DNA from: an uncultured Ruminiclostridium sp.
Lineage (GTDB): Bacteria > Bacillota > Clostridia > Oscillospirales > Acutalibacteraceae
Length of the DNA: 44,776 nucleotides
Direction: 5' to 3'
Assembly (NCBI GenBank): GCA_902490005.1
Contig: CABUCM010000021.1
Span: 1-44,776, forward strand
Both the position numbers and the translations under genes were made by a program. The notes beneath the pieces are model-generated. The model was given only the letters and a program-made list of their open reading frames with translations, was not told where the DNA came from and did not search any database. This document shows positions 16,949 through 26,689 of this stretch, one piece after another (the first letter of the stretch is position 1; the number at the start of each line of letters is the position of its first letter).

Positions 16949-19096
16949 CTAAATCATCTCTACAGCTATCTCTCCAATCAAACAACATCTGACTTCACAT
17001 TCGGCTGTTTTTTCTAGATGAACCGTCAAAGTTTTGCTGACTGGGTTATAATGATAGCTAATCTCCCCATAATAAGTTGGAAATTTTTCAATAGAGAAAG
17101 GATACTCCATCCATTCTTTGGGAACACCACATCCTAGATAGATCGTTCCTTTATCATCTTCACGGACCATTATATCGCGTACCATGCCTAGCATCAGGGA
17201 ACCGCTCCAGCCATGTGGAGTAACGAATGGCGCTCTATCCCAGCCGCGAACTTTTTCCCAGGCGAGGAAGATAGTATTTTCGTCCTTCCAGCTTTCATGC
17301 CATGTATACATCCCCGGACATGTATGATGATCAAGATAGTAATCAAAGATTTTCCAAGCCCGTTCTCTTTCTCCGATTACTAACCGATTTCTTGCATCGC
17401 CCATTTCCATGTAAGTCCACAACGGCTCGTGAAATTGAACTCCTTCCGGACAAAGCGCCTTATTCCAATAATAATCATACTCTTTAATTAAGCACTCATC
17501 ATCCAAGTCTCCCCAGCCCCCTGGATAAAAGCAAGAACTGGTGTCATGATGGCTAAATTCTTCTTCTTTTCCAAGATCTCCGGGATGGCATTCATCATAA
17601 AAACTAGACTTATCTTGTACTCTTGCAAAATGTCCCGGCACATAATCCAGCAGAGCTTTCTTCATTTTTTCAGCAGCTTTCCCATAACGCTCAGCATCCT
17701 CTTCCTTTCCGAGAGCTTCTGCGCAAATTTCCGCCCGTCGCAGTCCCAAATAGCAGAAACTATTGCAATAAAACACTGGATAAAAGAAATCCATTCTTCC
17801 CTGGCAAAGCCCATTAACAGAAGGGGCACAGGTAAATGCCAGCGTGGGCCAGTTGACTGACTGATGAGTGGCACATTCATTGAAAAAGGTCAACGGAATA
17901 TCCGTCGAACACATCATCAAAATTTCCTCAGCATTTTCTACAACATATTGATAATTTTTTTCAAGATAGTTCTGGTCACGAGTCAACAAATAATGTTCGC
18001 TGATGACCCAAATCCTACATCCTTGTAAATCAGCTTCAGGCCCAAAAGGCGCCGACACTTTATAACGTCCTGCATGTTCCGCACAACGGCGGGCAAAATC
18101 ATACAATCCAGCCTGCTCCAGTGCAGTACAAATATACGCAGAATCTCTCATCCACCATGTTGGATAAGTAATTGGAGAAATATGAGGAGCATCCAACCCC
18201 GCCGCCATATATAAGTGGTTGATCTGCGCATAAAACGCGTCCTTCACTCGATGATCCGGTACACTTATTTTTGCTTTGGTAATCTTATCCCAATCTGCCT
18301 TTAAACTTGCTTTCCGTTCATCATATTCCAATGGGAAATCAATCGGCTTTAACCATTTGTACATTTCGCATTCCGCGTGCAGATGAAAGGCGAAATCGTA
18401 TGAAATGCTTTCATTCGGAGCAAGCGTTATCGAATAGCGCAGCGCTCCGCTGGCCCATTGTTCCGGATCTTCCGTTTCTGTTGTAATCGGAAAATTTCCT
18501 TCCTTCAAAAATACGGATATATCCTTTCCTGTCTCCGCATAGCTAATGGCTCCAAACTTTCCCTTCTGCTCTGCATAAATAAGTGGAGCACCATCCACAA
18601 AAATAATTCCATCTTTTTCTCTCAAAGACTTAATTGGACCACCAGATGCTCCAAAGGATCGAACTACCAGATCAAAATGAAGGCTTTTCTCTTCTAGCGC
18701 CTCATTTTTCAAGGTAACACGGAAGTAATCTCTATAGTCAATTAAATCACCATTCTGCCAGGTGAATAAAGAACTTTTAATTCGGATCTTTCCGGCCATC
18801 CACTCGGTATTGCTCACAGGATACTTTTTCTCCTCGAACTCCCAAATAAATTCCGATAGCTCGCATTCCTCAGGGGTATAAAGGTTACCGTCTACAGTTA
18901 TCCAAGTAGACACTCCATAGGTGCCCGGCCCCGGTGAAAACGAGTTTCCCGCTTCCACAATTGTGGCAAAAGTATCATTTGCTTCTGGTATTTTTAAAAA
19001 CATATGAGTATCGCTTCTATTCCAGATCCAGTCCGGATGCTTTTCCCGCATAGGTCCCATTTTCAGTTGTTCCATACGCTCTGTATAAAAACTCAT
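16949..19096 (-). CDS. Six-hairpin (alpha/alpha-barrel) glycosidase-like protein
   Basis: 715 residues with no signal peptide, so it is cytoplasmic. The N-terminal 270 residues look like a beta-sandwich. The rest resembles an (alpha/alpha)6 toroid of the six-hairpin glycosidase superfamily, with motifs rich in aromatic residues (TYPTWWMRDSAYICTALEQA; YTWHESWKDENTIFLAWEK; FVTPHGWSGSLMLGMVRDI). I cannot assign a GH family or the catalytic acid. It starts after AGGAGG, downstream of the binding-protein gene, and precedes the ADP-ribosylglycohydrolase-family gene, so it probably cleaves the imported oligosaccharide or glycoside. Confidence 0.75.
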   Translation of the reverse strand: MSFYTERMEQLKMGPMREKHPDWIWNRSDTHMFLKIPEANDTFATIVEAGNSFSPGPGTYGVSTWITVDGNLYTPEECELSEFIWEFEEKKYPVSNTEWMAGKIRIKSSLFTWQNGDLIDYRDYFRVTLKNEALEEKSLHFDLVVRSFGASGGPIKSLREKDGIIFVDGAPLIYAEQKGKFGAISYAETGKDISVFLKEGNFPITTETEDPEQWASGALRYSITLAPNESISYDFAFHLHAECEMYKWLKPIDFPLEYDERKASLKADWDKITKAKISVPDHRVKDAFYAQINHLYMAAGLDAPHISPITYPTWWMRDSAYICTALEQAGLYDFARRCAEHAGRYKVSAPFGPEADLQGCRIWVISEHYLLTRDQNYLEKNYQYVVENAEEILMMCSTDIPLTFFNECATHQSVNWPTLAFTCAPSVNGLCQGRMDFFYPVFYCNSFCYLGLRRAEICAEALGKEEDAERYGKAAEKMKKALLDYVPGHFARVQDKSSFYDECHPGDLGKEEEFSHHDTSSCFYPGGWGDLDDECLIKEYDYYWNKALCPEGVQFHEPLWTYMEMGDARNRLVIGERERAWKIFDYYLDHHTCPGMYTWHESWKDENTIFLAWEKVRGWDRAPFVTPHGWSGSLMLGMVRDIMVREDDKGTIYLGCGVPKEWMEYPFSIEKFPTYYGEISYHYNPVSKTLTVHLEKTAECEVRCCLIGEIAVEMI

Positions 19097-19121
19097 ATCT
19101 ATCCTCCTGCCTTTTTAAAGA

Positions 19122-19160
19122 GAAGCCGCAGAATTCAGTAACACCTAATTCCACGGCTTC
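19122..19160 (-). promoter_or_regulatory. Intercistronic hairpin after the binding-protein gene
   Basis: The outer stem GAAGCCG/CGGCTTC is continued by an imperfect inner stem GGAATT/AATTC. It lies between the binding-protein stop and the glycosidase start on the minus strand, with only a weak T-rich tail. Like 2615-2643 in cassette 1, it probably sets the ratio of binding protein to downstream enzymes. Confidence 0.5.
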
Positions 19161-19188
19161 AAAACATTATTACTGTAAAGCCTTCTCG

Positions 19189-20796
19189 TTAATATAAAGT
19201 TTTCAGAACTTCAATCATAGAATCAGAAGCTTCCATGCCGCCTGCCGCCTTCCACTCTTCAATAAAGTCGGCCCAGATCTGGCGAGCTTCATCATCAGAT
19301 CCAGCCTGCCAGGCATTTAGAAGCGCGCGGGACAGGAGATCTTTTCCTGTAGCTTCGAATGCCGACCACTCTGTAGTGGTAAGAGCATAACCGTAGCATG
19401 GGGTTTGATACCGACATTGATTGTCGCGCATTTCATAGTACCAATCCGCATATGCCTCGTCTTTTCCATACAAGAGATTGAAATCCTGCCACTCCTGAGT
19501 CTGCCAGCTGACAATACCAGAGGCAAGCGGATGGGCGCCATTAAGACCGCTCTCTTTTGGGAAGCCATGCTCGTATTTTGCCTCTAAACAGGTATAGGTA
19601 TCGGTAGCCGCATCATAAGTGTAATCGACATTTTCGACCCCAATCGCTGTCAACTTTTCGCCCTCTTCGCTGATCAGATAATTAACAATTCTAGCCGCGC
19701 CCAAAGTATTGTTGTAATCACAGCCTCCAATGACATTAAGGGTACCCCACATAGGCTGCTGAGTATAACCGCGCGTTCCGCCTCCGCAATCAAGCGCTTG
19801 GCACATGTATTCTTGATAACTGTCGTCCACCAGCGCCATATCATTTTGTGTCCTACCGATATGCCCGCCACCGTTATAAATCATTGAACCAGTAGTACCC
19901 GACACAAAAGCAGATTTTACCATTTCCGCGCTGTATGACAGACTATTGGGATCCACTAACCCTTCAGCAAAAAGATTTCGGAAAGCTACAACCGCCTCAG
20001 CCACCGGATCGGCGGTAAGCCAATACTGAAATTCTCCGCTGCTGTCTTTATACCAGCCGGTGAAAGGGATCCCATAGGAGCCAAGATATGCGTTCATTGC
20101 ACTTTCCAGCTTATAGTGACTGTTATCCGCAACAAAAGCTACGCCATTGATTCCCTCTTGTTCCACACAAACTCGAAGATACTCCACATATTGTTCCCAT
20201 GTATCGGGGATCTCCATGTTATACTTATCCACAATATCTTTCCGAATATGGACCAGTCCTTCATTGGGATCATTATCATTTCCCCAATACAACGGCTGGA
20301 AATAAATTTTCCCGTTTAACTTTAATTCGTTTAAATTTTTGTTTTCTTCATAGCGGGCTACCACATTGGGGGCTGCTTCCGCTACATCGCCTTCATATGC
20401 CGCAATAATATTATTGTCTACCAAAGACTGAAGAAAGGTTTTCGAGGAGTCATCAAGAGCACATGCCATATCCGGAAAATTTCCAGAGGCAGCGGCAGCG
20501 GTTAAAAGCTCTTCAATACTGCTGCTATCAACCCATTCAACTTTAATGTCCGTATCCGTAGCCGCCTCAATTGCCACCAAAATCTCATCATTGTCCCAAT
20601 CCGACACACCTCCGCCGGTTCCCGGAACCATGATACGAACTGTTTCATTTTCAGCTGAAACTTTTTCCGATGAAGATGTTTGAGCCACTGAAGAATTTTC
20701 ATTGCCGGAAGAATTGTCCATGCCGTCAGAAGAAGCGCAGCCTACACTTGACAAAAATAGCGACATCGCCAGGAACGTTGCAACTAGCTTTTTCAT
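19189..20796 (-). CDS. ABC transporter substrate-binding lipoprotein (LplA/YtcQ type)
   Basis: A 535-residue extracellular solute-binding protein. The start at 20796 follows AGGAGG and yields a lipoprotein signal peptide ending SSVGC (lipid-modified Cys20); a longer frame to 20850 would overlap the permease gene. Its length and its partners (LplB/LplC-type permeases without an ATPase) match importers of complex glycans or modified oligosaccharides in Firmicutes. It is the third gene of the minus-strand operon and precedes the intracellular glycosidase. Substrate not deducible. Confidence 0.9.
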   Translation of the reverse strand: MKKLVATFLAMSLFLSSVGCASSDGMDNSSGNENSSVAQTSSSEKVSAENETVRIMVPGTGGGVSDWDNDEILVAIEAATDTDIKVEWVDSSSIEELLTAAAASGNFPDMACALDDSSKTFLQSLVDNNIIAAYEGDVAEAAPNVVARYEENKNLNELKLNGKIYFQPLYWGNDNDPNEGLVHIRKDIVDKYNMEIPDTWEQYVEYLRVCVEQEGINGVAFVADNSHYKLESAMNAYLGSYGIPFTGWYKDSSGEFQYWLTADPVAEAVVAFRNLFAEGLVDPNSLSYSAEMVKSAFVSGTTGSMIYNGGGHIGRTQNDMALVDDSYQEYMCQALDCGGGTRGYTQQPMWGTLNVIGGCDYNNTLGAARIVNYLISEEGEKLTAIGVENVDYTYDAATDTYTCLEAKYEHGFPKESGLNGAHPLASGIVSWQTQEWQDFNLLYGKDEAYADWYYEMRDNQCRYQTPCYGYALTTTEWSAFEATGKDLLSRALLNAWQAGSDDEARQIWADFIEEWKAAGGMEASDSMIEVLKTLY

Positions 20797-20846
20797 AAAA
20801 ATACCTCCTAAAAAATTTTTATAGAGCTTCCGGATTTCACCGGAAT

Positions 20847-21749
20847 TCATCCCTTAACTGATCCGGCAGTAAGGCCGGCAATAATAAATCTCTGCAGAAA
20901 AGGATAAATAATCAGAACAGGAATAATCAGACAAGCTGCAACCGCAGCCTGATAACACATTGGTTGTGTCTTCAATCCGGCTCCCAAACTCATTAACAGC
21001 TTTTGCTCATTAATAAGCGCATAAAGATGAACCGGTGCGGTCCAAAACTCCTTTCCTACTAAAAGTCTCGTATAGAAATACTCGTTCCAATGAAATACAC
21101 CGTACATCATTCCGATTGTAGCGACTAGCGGAATATTGGTAGGCCAGACAATCTTCCAAAAAACACGAAACTGGCCTGCACCATCAATTTTGGCAGCCTC
21201 AAGAATTTCCTGCGGATAGCTGGAAAGATTGGCTTTGGCCACAAAGAACCACATAGGAGTACAGAGATAAGGCAGTATCAGTGCCCAAAAGGAATTGGAT
21301 AAACCGTACGCATGAATCGTAAGGTAAAAAGGAATCACGCCGGGTGAAAAAAACATAGGAATTATAAAAAAAACAGAAAAAAAGTGCTTTAATTTTAAAT
21401 TACAGACCGCCAACGCATAAGCTGCCAACATGGTGCAAACCACGCTTAAAGCCGTACCGACCACAACACGAAGAAAGGACATTAAAAAACCATGAGGGAG
21501 GCTGGCGTCTGTAAAGATCTGCTGAAAATATGTCAATGTAAAACCATTGGGATAAAAATGCACAGGAGCACTGACATAATTTTCATAAGGCATTACCCCT
21601 AATGAGATAACATAAAACAAAGGATAGGCTGTGAGAATAAAAGCTATAAACAATACGCTCACAATAAATATAAATCCTAACGGTGCATCACGGAATCTTA
21701 CCCTCAGCCGCTCTGGAGGAGCATTATTCTTCCTTATCTTATTGCTCAA
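20847..21749 (-). CDS. Carbohydrate ABC transporter permease (LplC/YtcP type)
   Basis: A 300-residue membrane permease with six predicted helices. The EAA loop reads ILEAAKIDGAGQFRVFWKI, and the C-terminal signature is FIIAGLTAGSVKG. The start is a TTG at 21749, 8 bp after GGAGG; the longer frame to 21809 would run into the preceding permease gene and has no ribosome site. It pairs with the LplB-type subunit encoded just upstream. Confidence 0.9.
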   Translation of the reverse strand: MSNKIRKNNAPPERLRVRFRDAPLGFIFIVSVLFIAFILTAYPLFYVISLGVMPYENYVSAPVHFYPNGFTLTYFQQIFTDASLPHGFLMSFLRVVVGTALSVVCTMLAAYALAVCNLKLKHFFSVFFIIPMFFSPGVIPFYLTIHAYGLSNSFWALILPYLCTPMWFFVAKANLSSYPQEILEAAKIDGAGQFRVFWKIVWPTNIPLVATIGMMYGVFHWNEYFYTRLLVGKEFWTAPVHLYALINEQKLLMSLGAGLKTQPMCYQAAVAACLIIPVLIIYPFLQRFIIAGLTAGSVKG

Positions 21750-21762
21750 TCCGCACACCTCC

Positions 21763-22680
21763 CTATAATACTTTTTCTTCTGATTTTCGAAGAATGAAGA
21801 AATTTGCAATCAATACTATCAAGGTGGCCAAAACCGACTGCATAAATCCAATTGCTGTGGCAAGTCCATATCGGTATTGCGTCAGCCCCAACCGGTATGA
21901 ATAAGTCTCTACAATATCGCCCGAAGCATAAACACCAGGAGAATATTGGGCGAATACCTGTTCAAAAGGACCAAGGACGATATATCCGGTCAAAAGTACA
22001 AACATTGTGATAAGCGTTGGCTTAATACAGGGGATTGTGATAGAAAACATTTGCTTCCATCTTCCCGCACCATCCACGGTAGCTACCTCATAAAGGGTAG
22101 TATCCACCATTATCATCGCCGAATGATAAATCACAGCGAAATACCCCGCGTATTTCCAAGCATCCTGCAAAATAATCACCCAAGGAAAATATTGATTGCT
22201 GATGAGAAATCCAATGGATTTCATGCCAAAAACATGAACTAATATTTCATTAACTAACCCTCCGTCGGGTGCCAGCAAATTCTTAAACAAAGCGCTTACA
22301 ACAATCCACGAAATAAAATAGGGTAAAATAGTAGCAGTTTGAACTATTTTTTTAAACAGTTTTCCCACTTCGAACAAAAACAAAGATAGAATTACGGAAA
22401 CTGGAAAAGTAATCAATGTTTCGCTGAACTTAATGAAAACCGTATTTTTGAACGCCTGCCAAAAATATTTATCACTTACAGCAACCCGAAAGTTTTCCCA
22501 GCCTACAAAGGGGCTTCCGGAAATACCTTTTATTGGGTCGAATTCAAAAAAAGAAACTGACAGAAACACCATCGGGCCGTAACTGAATAAAAGCACCCCT
22601 ATAAAAGAAGGTAAAATAAAAAGATAAAGCGCCCTATTATTCACCATATCTCTCCAAAGACCATTTTTGTTCAATTTCAT
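21763..22680 (-). CDS. Carbohydrate ABC transporter permease (LplB/YteP type)
   Basis: A 305-residue membrane permease with six predicted helices and the EAA loop LYEVATVDGAGRWKQMFSIT. AGGAGG precedes the ATG at 22680. It is the first gene of the cassette 2 minus-strand operon: permease, permease, binding protein, glycosidase, ADP-ribosylglycohydrolase-family protein. It is divergent from the histidine kinase at 22914, which probably regulates it. No ATPase gene is present, as is usual where a shared MsmX-like ATPase energises several importers. Confidence 0.92.
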   Translation of the reverse strand: MKLNKNGLWRDMVNNRALYLFILPSFIGVLLFSYGPMVFLSVSFFEFDPIKGISGSPFVGWENFRVAVSDKYFWQAFKNTVFIKFSETLITFPVSVILSLFLFEVGKLFKKIVQTATILPYFISWIVVSALFKNLLAPDGGLVNEILVHVFGMKSIGFLISNQYFPWVIILQDAWKYAGYFAVIYHSAMIMVDTTLYEVATVDGAGRWKQMFSITIPCIKPTLITMFVLLTGYIVLGPFEQVFAQYSPGVYASGDIVETYSYRLGLTQYRYGLATAIGFMQSVLATLIVLIANFFILRKSEEKVL

Positions 22681-22765
22681 AACCTATCCTCCTATTTTGG
22701 CTCTCCGTTTACATCCTTTTAGCTTCTAATGAATTCACCTCTTTTTACATCTCAACTACACTGTA

Positions 22766-22880
22766 ATTATATCGCGGAACGATAAAGAACAAAAGGCCAA
22801 AAAGCATAGATCTATTGTTTAAAAAAGTTACTTTTTTCTATATTTTCATTTAATTTTTGTTATTAATGTTATAGTATAAT
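22766..22880. promoter_or_regulatory. Divergent promoter region of cassette 2
   Basis: Plus strand: a consensus -10 TATAAT (22875-22880), 34 bp before the kinase ATG, with only a T-rich -35 region. Minus strand: a consensus -10 TATAAT (complement of 22766-22771) serves the permease operon, again without a good -35. Weak -35 boxes at both promoters fit activator dependence on the YesN-type regulator. Confidence 0.45.
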
Positions 22881-22913
22881 AGTAGATGATATAGTGCTAA
22901 TGGAGGGATTATA

Positions 22914-24650
22914 ATGATCAAAGCGGTTCAAAACTTTTTTGATAACGTTAAGTTCAGGAATAAATTAATTGCTATTACTACAGTAACAGCAGTGATTATT
23001 GGCGGTATATCCATTATGGGATACGAGTATACGGCAAAACGATATAATTCCCTTCTTTATGATCAAACGGCGATTTCTCTTAATTATATTTCGATTGACT
23101 TGTCTGCTAAAATTCAGACCATCACCAGTCTTTCCCAAATGCTTTCGCTCAATAAAAACATGCAGGAAAATCTAAGCAACTATATAGACTCTCCGGATAT
23201 TATCAAAAAAAGGGATGCCCGATCACTTATTATTCAAAGTATCTATCATTATATCGATAAAAACATTGAGTCGATCGATATTTTACTGGAAAATGGAGAC
23301 CTTATTCAGGGTGGGGCTTTCTTCCAAGCCGAGTCACCTGAGATCTACAAAAAAATAAAAGAAGAGTGTCAGCGCAAGCAGGGAGCGGCGGTTTGGTTTT
23401 CCTCTAATTCGGATGATAGAACCATATTCTGCGCTCGCCAAATCAGAAAGACATCTTATTCCGATTTTCTTTCTAGTCTTGGCTACTTGATAATTCGGAT
23501 TGATTTAAAAAGTATTTTGCAGCAATCTTCGGTCTTGACCGAAAACAGTTTTATTTACATTTCTGATGATTCAGATAATCCTATCTACTCATCAGACTAT
23601 CCCAACAAAATATCGTTTTCGGTTCAATCTGAAAATAATAAAAAATATGAAATCAAAAAATCAGGTGGACAAACTTTATTTATTGTCCATGGACACTTAT
23701 CTTCCCCTTCTTGGAATATCTGTATGGGGATCCCCTATACCGATGTCTTCGAATCAGTAATATTAGCTAAAATTGCAACAATTCTTCTCATTATTGTTTC
23801 TATAGTTTTAACTTTGCTACTTTCTGGTGTGTGCGTTCAAAGTATTACAAAACGTTTTGATATGCTCATTTTTAAAATGAACCGTTTAAAGTCGGGAAAA
23901 CTTGAAGTTTTAGAATCCGATAATCCTCCTGGTCAAGATGAACTTGGACTCTTGAACCAATATTTTGATGAAATGACTCTGGAATTCAAAGCAATGATCG
24001 ATGACAATTATGTAAAACAAATGTTAATCGCTCAAGCCCAATTAAAAGCTTTAGAACAACAAATTAATCCACATTTTCTTTATAACACCTTAGACACTAT
24101 CAAATGGTTTGCCAAGCACTGCGGCGAAAAAAATATCCCTGTTATTGTAGAATCGCTGGGTTCTCTTCTTAGAAACAGTTTAAGTCAGGATAGCGATGTT
24201 ATCTCGTTAAAAAAGGAGCTTTCTTTCGTGAACAATTATTTGCAAATTCAGAAAATCCGATTTCCAGATTTGTTAAATCTGGTAGTTGACGTTGACGAAT
24301 GGATTCTTGAGGTCAAAACTCCTAAAATGTCAATTCAGCCATTAGTGGAAAACGCTATTACATATTCTATGAAAGAAATCCAAGATGTTTACACAGTCAA
24401 TATACGGATCAAAGATACAGGAGACACTGTTACAATCTCTGTAGAGAACGATGGATCCCAAATAGATGAAAATATTCTGGAAAAGTTAAATAATAATTCT
24501 ATAAAGCCAACCGGACATGGAATTGGTCTGGTAAATATAGACACCCGAATCAAACTGATTTTTGGGGAAAAATATGGTCTGTCCTTTTCTAGTTTTGCCA
24601 ATCATGTTATTGTTAGTTTTTCTATTCCAAAAAGTTACCAAAGTAATTAA
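22914..24650 (+). CDS. YesM-type sensor histidine kinase (cassette 2)
   Basis: 578 residues with a first helix near 18-37, an extracellular sensor of about 245 residues and a second helix near 282-307. A HAMP region follows, then the phosphoacceptor His in NPHFLYNTLDTIKWF (about residue 385) and a HATPase domain (IQPLVENAITYS; GHGIGLVNI). GGAGGG precedes the ATG. The response regulator follows after 17 bp. The kinase-regulator order is the reverse of cassette 1, so the two systems were probably acquired separately and did not arise by tandem duplication. Confidence 0.93.
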   Translation: MIKAVQNFFDNVKFRNKLIAITTVTAVIIGGISIMGYEYTAKRYNSLLYDQTAISLNYISIDLSAKIQTITSLSQMLSLNKNMQENLSNYIDSPDIIKKRDARSLIIQSIYHYIDKNIESIDILLENGDLIQGGAFFQAESPEIYKKIKEECQRKQGAAVWFSSNSDDRTIFCARQIRKTSYSDFLSSLGYLIIRIDLKSILQQSSVLTENSFIYISDDSDNPIYSSDYPNKISFSVQSENNKKYEIKKSGGQTLFIVHGHLSSPSWNICMGIPYTDVFESVILAKIATILLIIVSIVLTLLLSGVCVQSITKRFDMLIFKMNRLKSGKLEVLESDNPPGQDELGLLNQYFDEMTLEFKAMIDDNYVKQMLIAQAQLKALEQQINPHFLYNTLDTIKWFAKHCGEKNIPVIVESLGSLLRNSLSQDSDVISLKKELSFVNNYLQIQKIRFPDLLNLVVDVDEWILEVKTPKMSIQPLVENAITYSMKEIQDVYTVNIRIKDTGDTVTISVENDGSQIDENILEKLNNNSIKPTGHGIGLVNIDTRIKLIFGEKYGLSFSSFANHVIVSFSIPKSYQSN

Positions 24651-24667
24651 GAAAGGTGAATAAGTAT

Positions 24668-26182
24668 ATGTTAAGGATGATCATAGCTGACGACGAACGG
24701 ATAATTCGTGAGTCTCTTCTTTCTTTAATAAATTGGGCAGATTTAGGAATTGAAATTGTTAATTGCTGTAAAAATGGAATAGAGGTATTGGACTCTATAA
24801 TTGATGATTCTCCGGATATTATTTTGACCGATATTAAAATGCCTGGATTTAGCGGGTTGGAGCTAATTGAGAAAATTCAGCAAACAGACCCTGAAATTGA
24901 ATTTATTATTTTGTCTGGTTATAAAGAATTTGAATTTGCAAAACAAGCAATGGAATTTGGAGTTAAGCATTATTTATTAAAGCCGATCTCTGAGTCCCAA
25001 ATGATTACCGCGATAGAACAGGTCAAAACCACTTGCATTCAGCGGCGTTCTGTTAAAAACCTACTGGATGGGCAAAAAAAGCTACAGGAGGTAATGACCG
25101 CTTTTTACCAAAAACAATTTTTGTTTGAAATATTTTCCAAACAAGAAAAGTCTATCGTCAGCCTATCGTCTCCTTATCTCCCTTACTTTTTATTTCCTGA
25201 ATGTACTTATCAACTGTGTTACTTTTTGGGGCTTAGCGAGCAAGTACTATTGAGTTTTTCACAAGAATGGATGAATTTTATTAATAAACCCGGAATTAAT
25301 CCCATTTTTCCTCTTCTCTACGTCAAGAATTTAGGTATTGCGATGCTTACGATTCCTAATCATCAAGAACCGGAACTCAGCCAGAAATTTTCTTCATCGC
25401 TTCCGTCGCTGTGTCAAAAAATGAACGTTACTTTTCAGGCGGAAATTTTTTCTGATCCCCAGTCATGTCTAAATCAGATTAATAGAGATCTTTCACAATA
25501 TTCAAAAGTTTTACTCTTGAATAAAAATCTTGAAGCCTCGGAAATTTACAACTCAACTATCATAGAACGAATTGAACACATTTCTAAAGAATTGTGTTCT
25601 TACTCACAGAAGGGTGCTCTTACCGAAGCAGAAATATGTTTGGAGCATTTTTGGGATTCTATTCCTAATATTAACCAGACCAAATCACTCGGCGCCTACC
25701 TGCTTTTGTCCTTATACGAACTAACGGGAAAAGAAAAAAATGTTCTGGGAATATTTGATTCGATATATCGAGAGCTCGATATTTTGAGGCTTCAAGAAGA
25801 ATTGACCCAAACAATTTTGGAATTATTATTTCCTACTATTACGCAAACCTCCAGACTAGTCGATAAGATGATGAAATATGTGCAAGACAATTTGTCCGAT
25901 CCCCGTCTTTCTCTTAAATGGCTCGCAGAAAATTATTTTTTCATGAATTCAAATTATTTAAGTCGGCTATTCGTTAGTCAAACACACGAAAAATTTTCGT
26001 CCTATCTTAATCGTCTCCGGATGGAGAGAGCAAAAGAACTTCTATTAAAATACGATGTAGATAAAATTTATCGAGTGGCTGAACTGATCGGTTTCGGAAA
26101 CAATCCTCGTTATTTCAGCCAAATGTTTAAAAAATACACGGGACTAACTCCTTCTGAATATGTCGGCACCGATAAATCCTAA
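24668..26182 (+). CDS. YesN-type response regulator (cassette 2)
   Basis: A 504-residue protein with a receiver domain (phosphoacceptor Asp55 in ILTDIKMPG; conserved Lys in LLKPIS) and a C-terminal AraC domain (WLAENYFFMNSNYLSRLF; VAELIGFGNNPRYFSQMFKK; GLTPSEY). The ATG at 24668 lies 9 bp after GAAAGGTG and is preferred to the GTG at 24656, which would overlap that ribosome site. It probably activates the divergent importer and glycosidase operon. No clear terminator follows. Confidence 0.92.
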   Translation: MLRMIIADDERIIRESLLSLINWADLGIEIVNCCKNGIEVLDSIIDDSPDIILTDIKMPGFSGLELIEKIQQTDPEIEFIILSGYKEFEFAKQAMEFGVKHYLLKPISESQMITAIEQVKTTCIQRRSVKNLLDGQKKLQEVMTAFYQKQFLFEIFSKQEKSIVSLSSPYLPYFLFPECTYQLCYFLGLSEQVLLSFSQEWMNFINKPGINPIFPLLYVKNLGIAMLTIPNHQEPELSQKFSSSLPSLCQKMNVTFQAEIFSDPQSCLNQINRDLSQYSKVLLLNKNLEASEIYNSTIIERIEHISKELCSYSQKGALTEAEICLEHFWDSIPNINQTKSLGAYLLLSLYELTGKEKNVLGIFDSIYRELDILRLQEELTQTILELLFPTITQTSRLVDKMMKYVQDNLSDPRLSLKWLAENYFFMNSNYLSRLFVSQTHEKFSSYLNRLRMERAKELLLKYDVDKIYRVAELIGFGNNPRYFSQMFKKYTGLTPSEYVGTDKS

Positions 26183-26399
26183 TTTTATAAAATTGCCGGT
26201 TTTTATATCATACTGGTACGCAAATGATAGGTTTTATATGGAACCAGAAACACAGACGTTGTTTATAAGAGTATAAACGATAGCTTCACACATCAAAAAA
26301 ATTTTTTCTGGGAAGCACCATTCTTAAGTTTATCATCTTTTGTGTAAGTCCGTTTTTCCTGCAATCTTATGCCCGTTGTAGTCGGCTATCTTCAAAAAG

Positions 26400-26660
26400 A
26401 CAATTTAGAGCGTAAGCTTGTCATCTTTGAAAATGAGGTGCAACAATTTCATATCCTAGATGTTGTCCATTAAATACTCAACATCCTCACCGGGTAGATT
26501 CAGGCCCTGTACTGAAATCAAGTCCATATGGAACGACCACTTCGTCCGCCGCTACAGGTATGGGCACTCTCGGTTGAACTCAGCCCAATCGCATGTATGC
26601 TGGCGCTAGGCCGTATTCTCGTCCATCCCTAGTGCTCCAAGCTTTGTTTCTTTTGCTGCT
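26400..26660 (-). pseudogene. Stop-riddled reading frames of unknown origin
   Basis: The 26183-26881 gap has no intact gene. On the minus strand, protein-like strings such as FHMDLISVQGLNLPGEDVEYL and IADYNGHKIAGKTDLHKR occur in one frame but are broken by stops. This suggests a decayed coding sequence next to the SRAP pseudogene. I do not recognise the family. Confidence 0.3.
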
Positions 26661-26689
26661 TCCTATTTGAGCAAAATTTTTTAACAGTA

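Noticed and set aside
1249..26182. The two cassettes as tandem duplicates of each other
   Set aside because: Kinase/regulator order is reversed, the permeases belong to different subtypes and the catabolic enzymes are unrelated.
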